A stretch of DNA of 64,000 bases from Pseudomonas anguilliseptica (GCF_900105355.1 NZ_FNSC01000001.1:4712001-4776000); one strand, 5' to 3'; shown: positions 1-9,332, counted from the stretch's first letter. The notes: generated by a model not told the origin, from the letters alone. Program-made: numbers and translations.

Positions 1-253
1 CGGTGTTGTAGCGAATGGTCTCTTCCATCACCGAACGCAGGATTTCGTCCTTGCTCTTGAAGTGATGAAAGATGCTGCCGGACTGAATGCCCACGGCACT
101 GGCCAGGTCACGCACCGTGGTGCGCTCATAACCCTTGCTGCGAAACAGGTGCGCTGCGGTTTGCAGCAACTTGCCGCGTGCGCTGTCCGGATCGGTGATC
201 TGCCCGCTGGCCACCAGTTGCTGCATCACCGCCTGCGCTTGTTGATCATCCAC
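1..253 (-). CDS. atuR: TetR-family repressor of terpene utilisation, AtuR (N-terminal part)
   Basis: Only the first ~84 codons are in the window; the gene runs off the left edge. It starts at a GTG with GGAGAG 8 bases upstream. Residues ~25-75 form a typical TetR helix-turn-helix: a KLLQTAAHLFRSKGYERTTV helix, then DLASAVGIQSGSIFHHFKSK recognition. It is divergent from atuA and separated by 243 bases that hold two operator-like inverted sequences. In P. aeruginosa, AtuR represses the atu operon and binds two 13-bp inverted repeats in the same gap. The assignment rests on the TetR fold plus the atuABCDEFG neighbourhood; the ligand-binding domain is not visible. Confidence 0.88.
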   Translation of the reverse strand, partial: MDDQQAQAVMQQLVASGQITDPDSARGKLLQTAAHLFRSKGYERTTVRDLASAVGIQSGSIFHHFKSKDEILRSVMEETIRYNT

Positions 254-380
254 GCTAAGTACTCTCCAACTCTCTTTATGCCTCGGGCCAAGCAATCCAG
301 CCTGCAATTGCACACTGGCTCTCAACTGGATTTACCCAAGTGCTTGTCGTTATTAGTGAAATTTATGCTGCGCCAGCCAC

Positions 381-396
381 CCAAGCAAGCGCTTGG
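381..396. promoter_or_regulatory. Putative AtuR operator, copy 1
   Basis: The 16-mer CCAAGCAAGCGCTTGG is itself an inverted repeat (CCAAGC...GCTTGG). Its exact reverse complement recurs at 438-453. It lies between divergent atuR and atuA, where AtuR is known to bind two inverted repeats in P. aeruginosa. A weaker partial match (CCAAGTGCTTG) is at 336-346. Confidence 0.75.
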
Positions 397-437
397 CCAC
401 ACTTTCGGTTAGAAAGATTCAACCCAGGGCTTTTCAA

Positions 438-453
438 CCAAGCGCTTGCTTGG
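438..453. promoter_or_regulatory. Putative AtuR operator, copy 2
   Basis: CCAAGCGCTTGCTTGG is the exact reverse complement of the 16-mer at 381-396, with centres 57 bases apart (about 5.4 helical turns). It sits 44 bases before the atuA start, so bound repressor would cover the promoter or leader region. Confidence 0.75.
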
Positions 454-496
454 TAGCCTTCAAATCACCTTATTCATGTGTTGCGGACCTCTTCCA

Positions 497-2284
497 ATGA
501 CTAAAACCGTACGCATCGGCTGCGCTTCCGCCTTCTGGGGCGACACCAGCACCGCCGCCGCCCGGCTGGTAAAGGGCAGCGAACTGGATTACCTGGTGTT
601 CGACTACCTGGCCGAAGTCACCATGTCGATCATGGCCGGCGCGCGGATGAAGAAGCCCGATGAAGGCTATGCCCGTGACTTCGTCGAAGTGCTGACGCCG
701 CTGCTGGAGGAGATCGCCGCCAAGAAGATCCGCGTAATCAGCAACGCCGGCGGGGTCAACCCGAGTGCCTGCGCCGCGGCACTGGCCGCTGCCTGTGAAC
801 AAGCCGGGGTCAATCTGAAGATTGCCGTACTGCAGGGCGACAACCTGCAACCCCAGCTTAGTGAACTGGCCAAGGCTGGCACCGTAGAAATGTTTAGCGG
901 CGCACCACTGCCGCCCTTCTGCGTTTCGGTCAACGCCTACCTCGGCGCGCCGGGTATAGTCGAAGCCCTGAAGCTCGGTGCGGATATCGTGATCACCGGT
1001 CGCGTGGTCGACAGCGCTGTGGTCAGCGCCGCCCTGGTACATGAGTTCGGTTGGAGCTGGAGCAACTACGACCAGTTGGCTCAGGCCGCGCTGGCCGGGC
1101 ATATCATCGAATGCGGCGCGCAGTGCACCGGCGGCAACTTCACCGACTGGGAAAGCGTGCCGGATTACGAACACATCGGCTTCCCGGTGGTGGAAGTGGT
1201 GGCCGACGGCAGCTTTGTCGTGACCAAGCCGGAAGGTTCCGGCGGCTTGGTCACGCCTTTTACCGTTGGCGAGCAGATGCTCTATGAGATCGGCGATCCA
1301 CGGGCCTATTACCTGCCCGATGTGCTCTGCGATTTCACTCAGGTGCAACTAAGCCAGGTCGGCGACAACCGCGTGGAGCTGAAGGGTGCGCGCGGCCTGC
1401 CGCCGACTGATCAGTACAAAGTCAGTGCCACTTACCCGGACGGTTTCCGCTGCACCGCCAGCTGTCTGATGGCCGGTATCGATGCAGTGAAGAAAGCCCA
1501 GCGAGTCAGCCAGGCGATCATCAACAAGACCGAGGAAATGTTCGCCGAGCGCGGCTGGGGGCCTTACAAGGAAGTCAGCATCGAGCTGCTCGGTTCCGAG
1601 GCCACCTACGGCCCGCATGGCCAGCGCACCGACACCCGCGAAGTCGTGATCAAGATCGCCGTGCGCCACGCCAAGAAAGAAGCCCTGGTACTGTTCTCCC
1701 GTGAAATTGCCCAGGCCGCGACCGGCATGGCACCAGGGCTGACCGGCATCGTCGGCGGTCGCCCAACGGTTTATCCGGTGATCCGTTTATTCAGCTTTTT
1801 GGCCAAGAAAAACGCCTGCGCCCTGGAGGTGGAAATCGGCGGTGAACGCACACCGGTTGCACTGCCGCAGATCGCGGTGCTGGACATCACGCAGATTGCC
1901 GCCGACACCAGTGCCCCACTGCCCAGCACTCAAGTCGACAGCACTGTGCCGCTGATCAAGCTGGCCGTGGCGCGCTCCGGCGACAAGGGCAACCACAGCA
2001 ATATTGGTGTGATGGCCAGAAAGCCCGAGTACTTGGCCTGGATCGCCGCTGCGCTGAGCGAGGGGGCCGTGGCCGAATGGATGCAGCACGCGCTCGACCC
2101 GCAAACCGGCAAGGTCAGCCGTTGGTATCTACCTGGCAGCCATAGCCTGAACTTCCTGCTGGAGAACGCCCTCGGTGGTGGCGGCGTCGCCTCCCTGCGT
2201 ATCGACCCGCAAGGCAAGGCCTTCGCCCAACAGCTGCTGGAATTCCCGATACCGGTGCCCAGCACATTGGTTGCAAATTTGTAG
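497..2284 (+). CDS. atuA: Acyclic terpene utilisation protein AtuA (DUF1446 family)
   Basis: 595 residues from the chosen start ([18 protein letters not shown]); the frame is open further upstream to 446, but the family N-terminus fits this ATG. The N-terminal ~450 residues are the DUF1446/AtuA domain ([40 protein letters not shown]). The C-terminal ~100 residues ([16 protein letters not shown]) form the second conserved AtuA region. It is the first gene of the cluster. The protein is known to be linked to growth on citronellol and related terpenes, but its exact biochemical step is not established. Expression is probably AtuR-controlled from the upstream gap. Confidence 0.93.
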   Translation: MTKTVRIGCASAFWGDTSTAAARLVKGSELDYLVFDYLAEVTMSIMAGARMKKPDEGYARDFVEVLTPLLEEIAAKKIRVISNAGGVNPSACAAALAAACEQAGVNLKIAVLQGDNLQPQLSELAKAGTVEMFSGAPLPPFCVSVNAYLGAPGIVEALKLGADIVITGRVVDSAVVSAALVHEFGWSWSNYDQLAQAALAGHIIECGAQCTGGNFTDWESVPDYEHIGFPVVEVVADGSFVVTKPEGSGGLVTPFTVGEQMLYEIGDPRAYYLPDVLCDFTQVQLSQVGDNRVELKGARGLPPTDQYKVSATYPDGFRCTASCLMAGIDAVKKAQRVSQAIINKTEEMFAERGWGPYKEVSIELLGSEATYGPHGQRTDTREVVIKIAVRHAKKEALVLFSREIAQAATGMAPGLTGIVGGRPTVYPVIRLFSFLAKKNACALEVEIGGERTPVALPQIAVLDITQIAADTSAPLPSTQVDSTVPLIKLAVARSGDKGNHSNIGVMARKPEYLAWIAAALSEGAVAEWMQHALDPQTGKVSRWYLPGSHSLNFLLENALGGGGVASLRIDPQGKAFAQQLLEFPIPVPSTLVANL

Positions 2285-2364
2285 GGTGGATCGGGGCTCG
2301 TAGCTGACGCCTTACCCATCCACCAGCTCTTGGTGGGCAACGCTGCGCGGTTTTCCACCCTACG
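2281..2364. repeat. Palindromic intergenic repeat (GTAGGGTGG...CCACCCTAC), copy 1
   Basis: GTAGGGTGGA begins at 2281, overlapping the atuA stop codon, and CCACCCTACG closes the element 74 bases later. Inner arms (ACCCATCCACC / TTGGTGGGC) also pair partly. It fills the atuA-atuB gap. Related copies occur at 6279-6349, 7204-7285 and 9333-9405. Confidence 0.8.
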
Positions 2365-2382
2365 ACTAGGACGATAACAACA

Positions 2383-3252
2383 ATGGCATACGACTCAGTC
2401 TTTAAACCCGGCCTGTTTAGCGGCCAGACCATCATGGTCACCGGCGGCGGCAGCGGCATCGGCCGTTGCACCGCCCATGAACTGGCCAATCTGGGGGCCC
2501 ATGTGGTGCTGGTCGGGCGCAAGCTGGAAAAGCTCGAAACCACCTGCGGCGAGATCATCGAAGACGGCGGCAGCGCCAGTTTTCAGGTATGCGATATCCG
2601 AGATGAAGAGGCCGTCAAGGCCATGGTGAAAACCGTGGTAGCCGAACGCGGGCAGATTCATCACCTGGTCAACAACGCCGGTGGCCAGTTCCCCGCGCCA
2701 CTGATCGGCATCAACCAGAAAGGCTTCGAAACCGTGGTGCGCACCAACCTGGTGGGCGGTTTTCTGATCGCCAAGGAAGTCTTCCTGCAAAGCATGAGCA
2801 AACACGGCGGCAGCATCGTCAATATGCTCGCCGATATGTGGGGCGGAATGCCGGGGATGGGCCATTCGGGTGCGGCGCGCGCCGGTATGGAGAACTTCAC
2901 CAAGACCGCCGCCTACGAATGGGGCCACGCCGGGGTGCGGGTCAACGCCGTGGCACCGGGCTGGATCGCCTCCAGCGGCATGGACACCTACCCCGAGTCG
3001 ATGAAAAACATGATCCGCAACCTCAAGGATCACGTGCCGCTGCAACGCATCGGCAGCGAATCGGAAGTGGCCGCGGCCATCGTCTTCCTGCTCACGCCGG
3101 GTGCCAACTTTATCAGCGGCAACACCATCCGCATCGACGGCGCGGCCAGCCAGGGCACCCGAGCCTGGACCCTGGGCAAGGCGAAGAACAGCGAGACCTA
3201 TAACGGCTTCCACCGGGCGTATATGCCTGACGTGTTCAAGGGCGAGGAGTAA
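2383..3252 (+). CDS. atuB: Short-chain dehydrogenase AtuB
   Basis: 289 residues. The NAD(P)-binding motif TGGGSGIG is at residues 20-27 and NNAGG near 95. The usual YxxxK catalytic pair is not present; instead the sequence reads GHSGAARAGMENFTK, as in peroxisomal trans-2-enoyl-CoA reductase and dienoyl-CoA reductase relatives. This suggests an acyl-CoA (enoyl) redox role rather than alcohol oxidation. It is followed by atuC after only 4 bases, so the two are co-transcribed. The precise substrate in the terpene pathway is not established. Confidence 0.9.
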   Translation: MAYDSVFKPGLFSGQTIMVTGGGSGIGRCTAHELANLGAHVVLVGRKLEKLETTCGEIIEDGGSASFQVCDIRDEEAVKAMVKTVVAERGQIHHLVNNAGGQFPAPLIGINQKGFETVVRTNLVGGFLIAKEVFLQSMSKHGGSIVNMLADMWGGMPGMGHSGAARAGMENFTKTAAYEWGHAGVRVNAVAPGWIASSGMDTYPESMKNMIRNLKDHVPLQRIGSESEVAAAIVFLLTPGANFISGNTIRIDGAASQGTRAWTLGKAKNSETYNGFHRAYMPDVFKGEE

Positions 3253-3256
3253 CGCC

Positions 3257-4873
3257 ATGCCGGTTATCCACTCCGAAATTGACGTGCATGGCGAGGACTT
3301 CGCCAACAACCGTGAGGCCATGCTCGCGGCCGTGGCCAGCTTTCGCCAGATCGAACAGAACTGCCTGAACAAAGCCGCCGAGGCCAAAGCCAAATTCGAA
3401 AAGCGCGGCCAACTGCTGCCGCGTGAACGCCTGAATCTGCTGCTCGACCCCGGTGCGCCGTTTCTCGAATTGTCGTCGCTGGCCGGCTACAAGCTGCACG
3501 ACGACAAGGACGGCACCCAGGCCGGCGGTGGGATTATTTCCGGCATCGGCTATATCGCTGGGGTGCGCTGCCTGATCACTGCCAGCAACAGCGCGATCAA
3601 GGGCGGCACCATCTCCCCGACCGGGCTGAAGAAAACCCTGCGCCTGCAGCAGATCGCCTTCGAGAACAAACTGCCGGTGGTGGCGCTGACCGAAAGTGGC
3701 GGTGCCAACCTCAACTATGCCGCCGACATCTTTGTCGAAGGCGCGCGCGGCTTTGCCAACCAGGCGCGCATGTCGGCCATGGGCTTGCCACAGATCACCG
3801 TGGTGCACGGCTCCAGCACCGCTGGCGGGGCCTATCAGCCAGGGCTGTCGGATTATGTGGTGGTGGTACGCGGCAAGGCCAAGATGTTCCTCGCCGGCCC
3901 CCCCTTGCTGAAAGCCGCCACCGGCGAAATCGCCACCGATGAGCAACTGGGCGGCGCCGAGATGCACGCCCAGGTCGCCGGCACCGCCGAGTACCTGGCC
4001 GAGAACGACGCCGATGGCGTGCGCATCGCTCGTGAAATCCTCGCCATGCTGCCGTGGAACGCCCAACTGCCGGCGCGCCCTTCGCGCAGCTTCAGGGAGC
4101 CGCTGTACCCGGTCGAAGAACTGCTCGGCCTGGTCCCGGCTGATGCCAAGAAGCCCTACGACGTACGCGAAATCATCGCCCGCATCGCCGACGGCTCGGC
4201 CTTTCTCGACTTCAAGAACGAGTTCGACAACCAGACCGTCTGCGGCCACTTGCAGATCGAAGGCCAGCCCTGCGGCTTTATCGGCAACAACGGCCCGATC
4301 ACCCCGCAAGGCGCGGCCAAGGCGGCGCAATTTATCCAGCTGTGCGAGCAGAGCAACACGCCGATCCTGTTCTTTCACAACACCACCGGTTTTATGGTCG
4401 GCACCGAGTCGGAACAGCTCGGGGTGATCAAGCACGGCTCGAAGATGATCCAGGCGGTGGCCAACGCCACGGTGCCGAAGCTGACCATAGTCGTCGGCGG
4501 CTCCTATGGCGCCGGTAACTACGCCATGTGCGGCCGTGGTCTGGACCCGCGTTTTATCTTCGCCTGGCCCAACAGCAAAACCGCCGTGATGGGCGGCGCT
4601 CAGGCCGGCAAGGTGCTGCGCATCGTCACCGAGGAAAAACACCTCAAGGAAGGCAAGGAAGCCGACCCGAAGATGCTCGACATGCTGGAAACCGTCACCG
4701 CGCAGAAACTCGACAGCCAGTCCACCGCACTCTATGGCACCGCCAGCCTGTGGGACGACGGCCTGATCGACCCTCGCGATACACGCAAGCTGCTCGGCTA
4801 CCTACTGGATATCTGTGCCGAAGCCGCTGTTCGCCCGCTTAAAACCATCACTTTCGGCGTAGCCCGCCTATGA
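3257..4873 (+). CDS. atuC: Geranyl-CoA carboxylase, carboxyltransferase (beta) subunit AtuC
   Basis: 538 residues from the ATG that follows GAGGAG by 7 bases; the frame is open upstream but that part overlaps atuB. It is a carboxyltransferase of the acetyl/propionyl-CoA carboxylase beta type: GLKKTLRLQQIA, ESGGANLNYAADIF, GSSTAGGAYQPGLSDY, NNGPITPQGAAK and GGSYGAGNYAMCGRG. With AtuF it forms geranyl-CoA carboxylase, which carboxylates the methyl-branched geranyl-CoA made by AtuD. The leucine-pathway LiuB/LiuD pair is a close homologue; the atu neighbours decide the assignment. Confidence 0.92.
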   Translation: MPVIHSEIDVHGEDFANNREAMLAAVASFRQIEQNCLNKAAEAKAKFEKRGQLLPRERLNLLLDPGAPFLELSSLAGYKLHDDKDGTQAGGGIISGIGYIAGVRCLITASNSAIKGGTISPTGLKKTLRLQQIAFENKLPVVALTESGGANLNYAADIFVEGARGFANQARMSAMGLPQITVVHGSSTAGGAYQPGLSDYVVVVRGKAKMFLAGPPLLKAATGEIATDEQLGGAEMHAQVAGTAEYLAENDADGVRIAREILAMLPWNAQLPARPSRSFREPLYPVEELLGLVPADAKKPYDVREIIARIADGSAFLDFKNEFDNQTVCGHLQIEGQPCGFIGNNGPITPQGAAKAAQFIQLCEQSNTPILFFHNTTGFMVGTESEQLGVIKHGSKMIQAVANATVPKLTIVVGGSYGAGNYAMCGRGLDPRFIFAWPNSKTAVMGGAQAGKVLRIVTEEKHLKEGKEADPKMLDMLETVTAQKLDSQSTALYGTASLWDDGLIDPRDTRKLLGYLLDICAEAAVRPLKTITFGVARL

Positions 4874-5014
4874 AAACTGTTTTGAAAGTGTCGCGAGCAG
4901 GCGCAGCTGCAAGGCGCACGGAGCGCAACAACGAGACAGTACAAGTAGTACGGCGAGGCAGTGAGCACCGCGCAACGCAGCAGATGCGCCGCGCAGTAAC
5001 TTTCAAACAGTTTT
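4873..5014. repeat. 142-bp intergenic element with ~16-bp terminal inverted repeats
   Basis: AAAACTGTTTTGAAAGT at 4873-4889 and ACTTTCAAACAGTTTT at 4999-5014 are inverted copies differing by one base. The inner sequence is GC-rich with many short GCGC/CGCAG motifs and can fold on itself. It begins at the last base of the atuC stop codon and ends directly before the atuD ribosome-binding site. It codes for nothing obvious and looks like a miniature mobile or structured repeat. Confidence 0.65.
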
Positions 5015-5029
5015 GAGGAGAATAAGAAA

Positions 5030-6187
5030 ATGATCTTTACCCAAGAACACGAAGAGCTGCGCCGCACGGCCCGTAACTTTGTCGACAAGGAAATCAACCC
5101 AAACGTCGAGCAGTGGGAAAAGGACGGCCGCTTCCCGATTCACGAGATTTTCAAGAAGGCCGGCGACCTGGGCCTGCTGGGCATCTCCAAGCCGGAGAAA
5201 TTCGGCGGCATGGGCCTGGATTACAGCTACTCGATAGTCGCCGCCGAAGAGTTCGGCACCATCATCTGCGGCGGCATCCCGATGTCCATCGGCGTGCAGA
5301 CCGATATGTGCACCCCGGCCCTGGCGCGCTTCGGCTCCGATGAGTTGCGCGAAGAATTCCTCAAACCGGCCATCACTGGCGAGATGGTCGGCTGTATCGG
5401 CGTCTCCGAAGTCGGTGCCGGCTCGGATGTGGCCGGGCTAAAGACCACCGCGCGCAAAGACGGTGACGACTATGTGATCAACGGCAGCAAGATGTGGATC
5501 ACCAACTCGCCATCGGCCGACTTTATGTGCCTGCTGGCCAACACCAGCGACGACAAGGCTCACGTCAACAAGTCGCTGATCATCGTGCCGATGAAGACTC
5601 CGGGCATTTCGGTCAGCCCGCATCTGGACAAGCTCGGCATGCGCAGCTCGGAGACCGCTCAGGTGTTCTTCGACAACGTGCGCGTGCCGCAGCGCTATCG
5701 CATCGGCCATGAAGGCGCGGGTTTTATGATGCAAATGCTGCAGTTCCAGGAAGAGCGCCTGTTCGGTGCGGCCAACATGATCAAGGGCCTGGAGCACTGC
5801 ATCAACGCCACCATCGACTACTGCAAGGAGCGCAAGACCTTCGGCAATGCGCTGATCGACAACCAGGTGATCCACTTCCGCATGGCCGAGCTGCAGACCG
5901 AAGTCGAGTGCCTGCGCGCCCTGGTTTATCAGGCCACCGAGCAATACGTGCGCGGCCGCGATGTGACCAACCTGGCCTCGATGGCCAAGCTCAAGGCCGG
6001 CCGCCTCGGCCGTGAAGTCACCGACAGCTGCCTGCAGTACTGGGGCGGCATGGGCTACATGTGGGAAAACCCGGTAGCCCGCGCCTACCGCGATGTGCGC
6101 CTGGTAAGCATCGGCGGCGGTGCCGACGAAATCATGCTGGGCATTATCTGCAAGCTGATGGGCATTCTGCCGGGGAAGAAAAAATAG
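5030..6187 (+). CDS. atuD: Citronellyl-CoA dehydrogenase AtuD (acyl-CoA dehydrogenase)
   Basis: 385 residues, GAGGAG 9 bases before the ATG. It shows FAD acyl-CoA dehydrogenase signatures: CIGVSEVGAGSDVAGLKT, GSKMWITNS, KERKTFG and YWGGMGYMWENPVARAYRD. The C-terminal motif is GGGADEIM, lacking the glutamate of the YEGT type. An EERLFGA motif near residue 245 offers a glutamate at the isovaleryl-CoA dehydrogenase position, which suits a branched substrate. It oxidises citronellyl-CoA to geranyl-CoA. It may be terminated by the A/T-flanked hairpin that overlaps its stop codon. Confidence 0.92.
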   Translation: MIFTQEHEELRRTARNFVDKEINPNVEQWEKDGRFPIHEIFKKAGDLGLLGISKPEKFGGMGLDYSYSIVAAEEFGTIICGGIPMSIGVQTDMCTPALARFGSDELREEFLKPAITGEMVGCIGVSEVGAGSDVAGLKTTARKDGDDYVINGSKMWITNSPSADFMCLLANTSDDKAHVNKSLIIVPMKTPGISVSPHLDKLGMRSSETAQVFFDNVRVPQRYRIGHEGAGFMMQMLQFQEERLFGAANMIKGLEHCINATIDYCKERKTFGNALIDNQVIHFRMAELQTEVECLRALVYQATEQYVRGRDVTNLASMAKLKAGRLGREVTDSCLQYWGGMGYMWENPVARAYRDVRLVSIGGGADEIMLGIICKLMGILPGKKK

Positions 6188-6251
6188 CCGGGAGCTATTT
6201 TTAACGTCACGTAGCGACGGCCCGAAGGGTGGCCGCCAGGGATGGCGGGCC
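6180..6251. repeat. Composite hairpin/CCCGAAGGG intergenic repeat
   Basis: AAAAATAGC/GCTATTTTT forms a terminator-like hairpin at 6180-6202, overlapping the atuD stop. It is followed by AACGTCACGTAGCGACGG, CCCGAAGGG and GCCGCCAGGGATGGCGGGCC. The same order of parts recurs in inverted orientation at 37343-37414, and the last part alone is at 55669-55691. Confidence 0.6.
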
Positions 6252-6278
6252 ATAAAGAAGGGCTAAGAACGGAAAAAC

Positions 6279-6349
6279 GTAGGGTGGGCATCGCTTTTTC
6301 GTCCACCGTGGCACCGCTCGGTGGGTCGATAAGACGTGACCCACCCTAC
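6279..6349. repeat. Palindromic intergenic repeat, copy 2
   Basis: GTAGGGTGGGC at 6279 and CCACCCTAC at 6341-6349 bound a 71-base imperfect palindrome between atuD and atuE. The interior (TCCACCGTGG, GGTGGGTCGATAAGACG) resembles the other copies. Confidence 0.8.
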
Positions 6350-6385
6350 CCCACCTCCCCTGGCGAATACATCAAGGAGCCTGCC

Positions 6386-7183
6386 ATGGCTGACCTACCG
6401 AACTGCGAAACCCTGCTGCTAAGCCACGATGCCGGCGTGCTGCATATCACGCTTAACCGTCCGGACAGCCGCAATGCCATGAGCCTGGCCATGGCCAGCG
6501 AATTGCGCGCCGTGCTGGAAAGCCTGCGCAATGATCTGAGCGTGCGCGCCATTGTGCTGCGCGGTGCCGGTGGGCATTTCTGCGCCGGTGGTGACATCAA
6601 GGATATGGCGGGGGCAAGAGCAGCCGGTGGCGACGCCTACCGCAGCCTTAACCGCGCCTTCGGCAGCCTGCTGGAAGAGGCGCAGAACGCGCCACAGGTG
6701 CTGATCGCCGTGCTGGAAGGCGCGGTACTGGGCGGCGGCTTCGGCCTGGCCTGCGTGTCTGATATCGCCATCTGCCAGCAGGACGCCAAGTTCGGCCTAC
6801 CGGAAACCACCCTGGGCATTCTGCCGGCGCAAATCGCCCCCTTTGTGGTGCGCCGCATCGGCCTGACCCAAACCCGGCGCCTGGCCCTCACCGCCGCCCG
6901 CTTCAATGGCAGCGAAGCCGAACGCCTGGGCCTGGTGCATTTCAGTGAAGTCGATGGCGAACATCTCGACGTGCGCTTGCAGCAGGTACTGAGCCAAGTA
7001 CGCCAATGCGCGCCGCAGGCCAATGCCCAGACCAAGGCGCTGTTGCTAGCCGCCGAGCAGGAAGCCCTCGGCCCGCTACTGGACCGCGCCGCCGAGCAGT
7101 TTGCTGCAGCGGTAACCGGCGCAGAAGGCATCGAAGGCACCATGGCGTTTGTACAGAAACGCGCGCCCACGTGGGCGCTGTAA
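6386..7183 (+). CDS. atuE: Isohexenylglutaconyl-CoA hydratase AtuE (crotonase family)
   Basis: 265 residues from the ATG preceded by AAGGAG at 6374-6379; the frame upstream of this ATG consists of the repeat. Crotonase features: GHFCAGGDIKDM (oxyanion hole), EGAVLGGGFGLACVSD and FGLPETTLGILP (active-site glutamate region). In the atu pathway it hydrates the carboxylated product of AtuC/AtuF. The homologue LiuC does the same step in leucine breakdown; the position between atuD and atuF supports AtuE. Confidence 0.9.
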   Translation: MADLPNCETLLLSHDAGVLHITLNRPDSRNAMSLAMASELRAVLESLRNDLSVRAIVLRGAGGHFCAGGDIKDMAGARAAGGDAYRSLNRAFGSLLEEAQNAPQVLIAVLEGAVLGGGFGLACVSDIAICQQDAKFGLPETTLGILPAQIAPFVVRRIGLTQTRRLALTAARFNGSEAERLGLVHFSEVDGEHLDVRLQQVLSQVRQCAPQANAQTKALLLAAEQEALGPLLDRAAEQFAAAVTGAEGIEGTMAFVQKRAPTWAL

Positions 7184-7203
7184 CGGATCGGGTGGACGGC
7201 CCC

Positions 7204-7285
7204 GTAGGGTGGATATCGCTTTTCACATCCACCCGCGTGATGAAAGACAACAAGCGGTGGATCGATAAAGCGCGATCCACCCTAC
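7204..7285. repeat. Palindromic intergenic repeat, copy 3
   Basis: GTAGGGTGGATATCGC at 7204 pairs with GCGATCCACCCTAC ending at 7285. The inner ACATCCACCCG / CGGTGGATCGATAAAG arms give a second pairing level. It occupies the atuE-atuF gap. Confidence 0.82.
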
Positions 7286-7341
7286 GAAACCCGAGACCGT
7301 AGCCGGATGCAATCCGCAACTCGACTCACAGGAGCACGAAG

Positions 7342-9330
7342 ATGCCCGCATTCAACAAAATTCTGATCGCCAACCGCGGGGAAATCGCCTGCCGGGTGAT
7401 GCGTACCGCCCAGGATCTCGGCTACCGCACCGTGGCCGTGTATTCAGAGGCAGACGCCGACGCCCGCCATGTGCAGCTGGCCGATGAAGCCATCTGCATC
7501 GGCCCGGCCCAGGTCAACCAGTCCTATCTGGTGGTTGAGAACATCATCAACGCAGCACAGAAAAGCGGCGCCGATGCGATCCACCCGGGCTATGGCTTTC
7601 TCTCGGAAAATGCCGAGTTCGCCCGCGCCTGCGAAGCCGCTGGCATCGTGTTTATCGGCCCGACCGTGGAAGCTATCCACCTGATGGGCAGCAAGCGCCT
7701 GTCGAAGATCGCCATGCTCGAAGCCAACGTGCCGTGCATTCCCGGCTATGAAGGCGCAGCCCAGGACGACGAAACCCTGAGCCGCAAAGCCGAGCGGATC
7801 GGCTACCCGCTGATGATCAAGGCCAGCGCCGGTGGTGGTGGCCGGGGCATGCGCCTGGTACATGAGTCCAGCGAACTGCTGGCGCAAATCCGTACCGCTC
7901 GCTCCGAAGCGCAGTACGCCTTCGGCAGCGACGAGCTGATTCTCGAACGCGCAGTGATCCAGCCACGCCACGTGGAAATCCAGGTGTTCGGCGATCAACA
8001 CGGCAATATCGTCTATCTCGGCGAGCGCGATTGCTCGGTGCAGCGCCGCCACCAGAAAGTGGTCGAGGAAGCGCCCTGCCCGGTGATGACGGCCGAGCTG
8101 CGTAAAGCCATGGGCGAAGCCGCAGTGCAAGCAGCGGCCTCGGTCAACTACGTCGGCGCCGGCACCGTGGAGTTTCTCCTCGACCAGAGCGGCGAATTCT
8201 TCTTCCTGGAAATGAACACCCGCCTGCAGGTCGAGCACCCGGTTACCGAACTGATCACCGGCCAGGACCTGGTCGCCTGGCAGATCCGCGTGGCCGAAGG
8301 CCAGCCGCTGCCGCTCAAGCAGGACGAAATTCGCCTGACCGGTCATGCCATGGAAGTGCGCCTGTACGCTGAAGACGCGGCGCATAACTTCCTGCCGCAA
8401 ACCGGCACCGCCCTGCGTTGGGAGCCGGCGCTGCGCGATGGCATCCGCATCGACCATGGCCTGGTTGAAGGCCAGGCCATCACGCCGTTCTACGACCCGA
8501 TGCTGGCCAAGGTCATCGCCTATGGCGCTACCCGCGAAGAAGCGCGGCGCAAGCTGGTGCGTGCGGTTGAGGATTGCGTGCTGCTGGGCGTCAACGGCAA
8601 CCAGCGCTTTCTCGCCAACCTGCTCAGCCACCCTGAATTTGCCGCTGGCAACGCCACCACCGCGTTTATCGCCGAGCACTTTGCCAACGACCCAAGCCTG
8701 TCGCCGCAGCCGCCGGCCGCCGGTGAACTGGCTGTTGCTGCCGCATTGCTGTTCCAGCAATCGGCCAACGCCCGCGCGCATCAGCCGGGGTTGGCCGGTT
8801 GGCGCAATGCCGGCAGCGCACCATGGCACTTTGTCCTCAAGCACGGCGAACAATCACTGACGGTTGAGCTTGACGTGCGCGCAGACGGCCCACAGCCAAG
8901 CCTGTTGGCCACTATGGGCGAACAACAGGTCAGCCTGACGTTGCTCACCAGTGACGGCCGCTGGGCCACCGTGGAGCGCGATGGCATTCGCCAGCGCCTG
9001 GCCTATCACCTGGACGGCGAAAACCTCTGGCTGTACGGCCACGCGGGCAACCTGCACTTCACCGACATCACCCACCAACCGGTCAGCAACGCCGCCGGGG
9101 CCGGTTCGGGCAGCGTCAAAGCGCCCATGGACGGCGCGATTGTCGAGGTGCTGGTTGAAGAAGGCGCAACGGTCAGCAAAGGCCAACTGCTGCTGGTGCT
9201 GGAAGCGATGAAGATGGAGCACCCGCTCAAGGCCAGCATCGATGGCGTGGTGCGCCGCATCGGCATCAGCCGTGGCGATCAGGTGAAGAACCGTCAGTTG
9301 CTGGTGGAAATCGAAGCCAGCGAAGCCTGA
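7342..9330 (+). CDS. atuF: Geranyl-CoA carboxylase, biotin-containing (alpha) subunit AtuF
   Basis: 662 residues with an AGGAG upstream. Residues 1-450 are a biotin carboxylase: KILIANRGEIACRV, HPGYGFLSENAEFA, the KASAGGGGRGMR ATP loop, HVEIQVFGDQHGN and EMNTRLQVEHPVTE. The C-terminal ~70 residues are a biotinyl domain with EAMKMEH, the biotin-accepting lysine being K624. It transfers carboxybiotin to the AtuC subunit. The closest alternative, methylcrotonyl-CoA carboxylase LiuD, is excluded by context. Confidence 0.93.
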   Translation: MPAFNKILIANRGEIACRVMRTAQDLGYRTVAVYSEADADARHVQLADEAICIGPAQVNQSYLVVENIINAAQKSGADAIHPGYGFLSENAEFARACEAAGIVFIGPTVEAIHLMGSKRLSKIAMLEANVPCIPGYEGAAQDDETLSRKAERIGYPLMIKASAGGGGRGMRLVHESSELLAQIRTARSEAQYAFGSDELILERAVIQPRHVEIQVFGDQHGNIVYLGERDCSVQRRHQKVVEEAPCPVMTAELRKAMGEAAVQAAASVNYVGAGTVEFLLDQSGEFFFLEMNTRLQVEHPVTELITGQDLVAWQIRVAEGQPLPLKQDEIRLTGHAMEVRLYAEDAAHNFLPQTGTALRWEPALRDGIRIDHGLVEGQAITPFYDPMLAKVIAYGATREEARRKLVRAVEDCVLLGVNGNQRFLANLLSHPEFAAGNATTAFIAEHFANDPSLSPQPPAAGELAVAAALLFQQSANARAHQPGLAGWRNAGSAPWHFVLKHGEQSLTVELDVRADGPQPSLLATMGEQQVSLTLLTSDGRWATVERDGIRQRLAYHLDGENLWLYGHAGNLHFTDITHQPVSNAAGAGSGSVKAPMDGAIVEVLVEEGATVSKGQLLLVLEAMKMEHPLKASIDGVVRRIGISRGDQVKNRQLLVEIEASEA

Positions 9331-9332
9331 AC

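Noticed and set aside
470..1348. Long open frame on the minus strand opposite atuA
   Set aside because: It is the mirror of a GC-rich coding gene; no ribosome site and no recognisable protein, while atuA is clear on the other strand.
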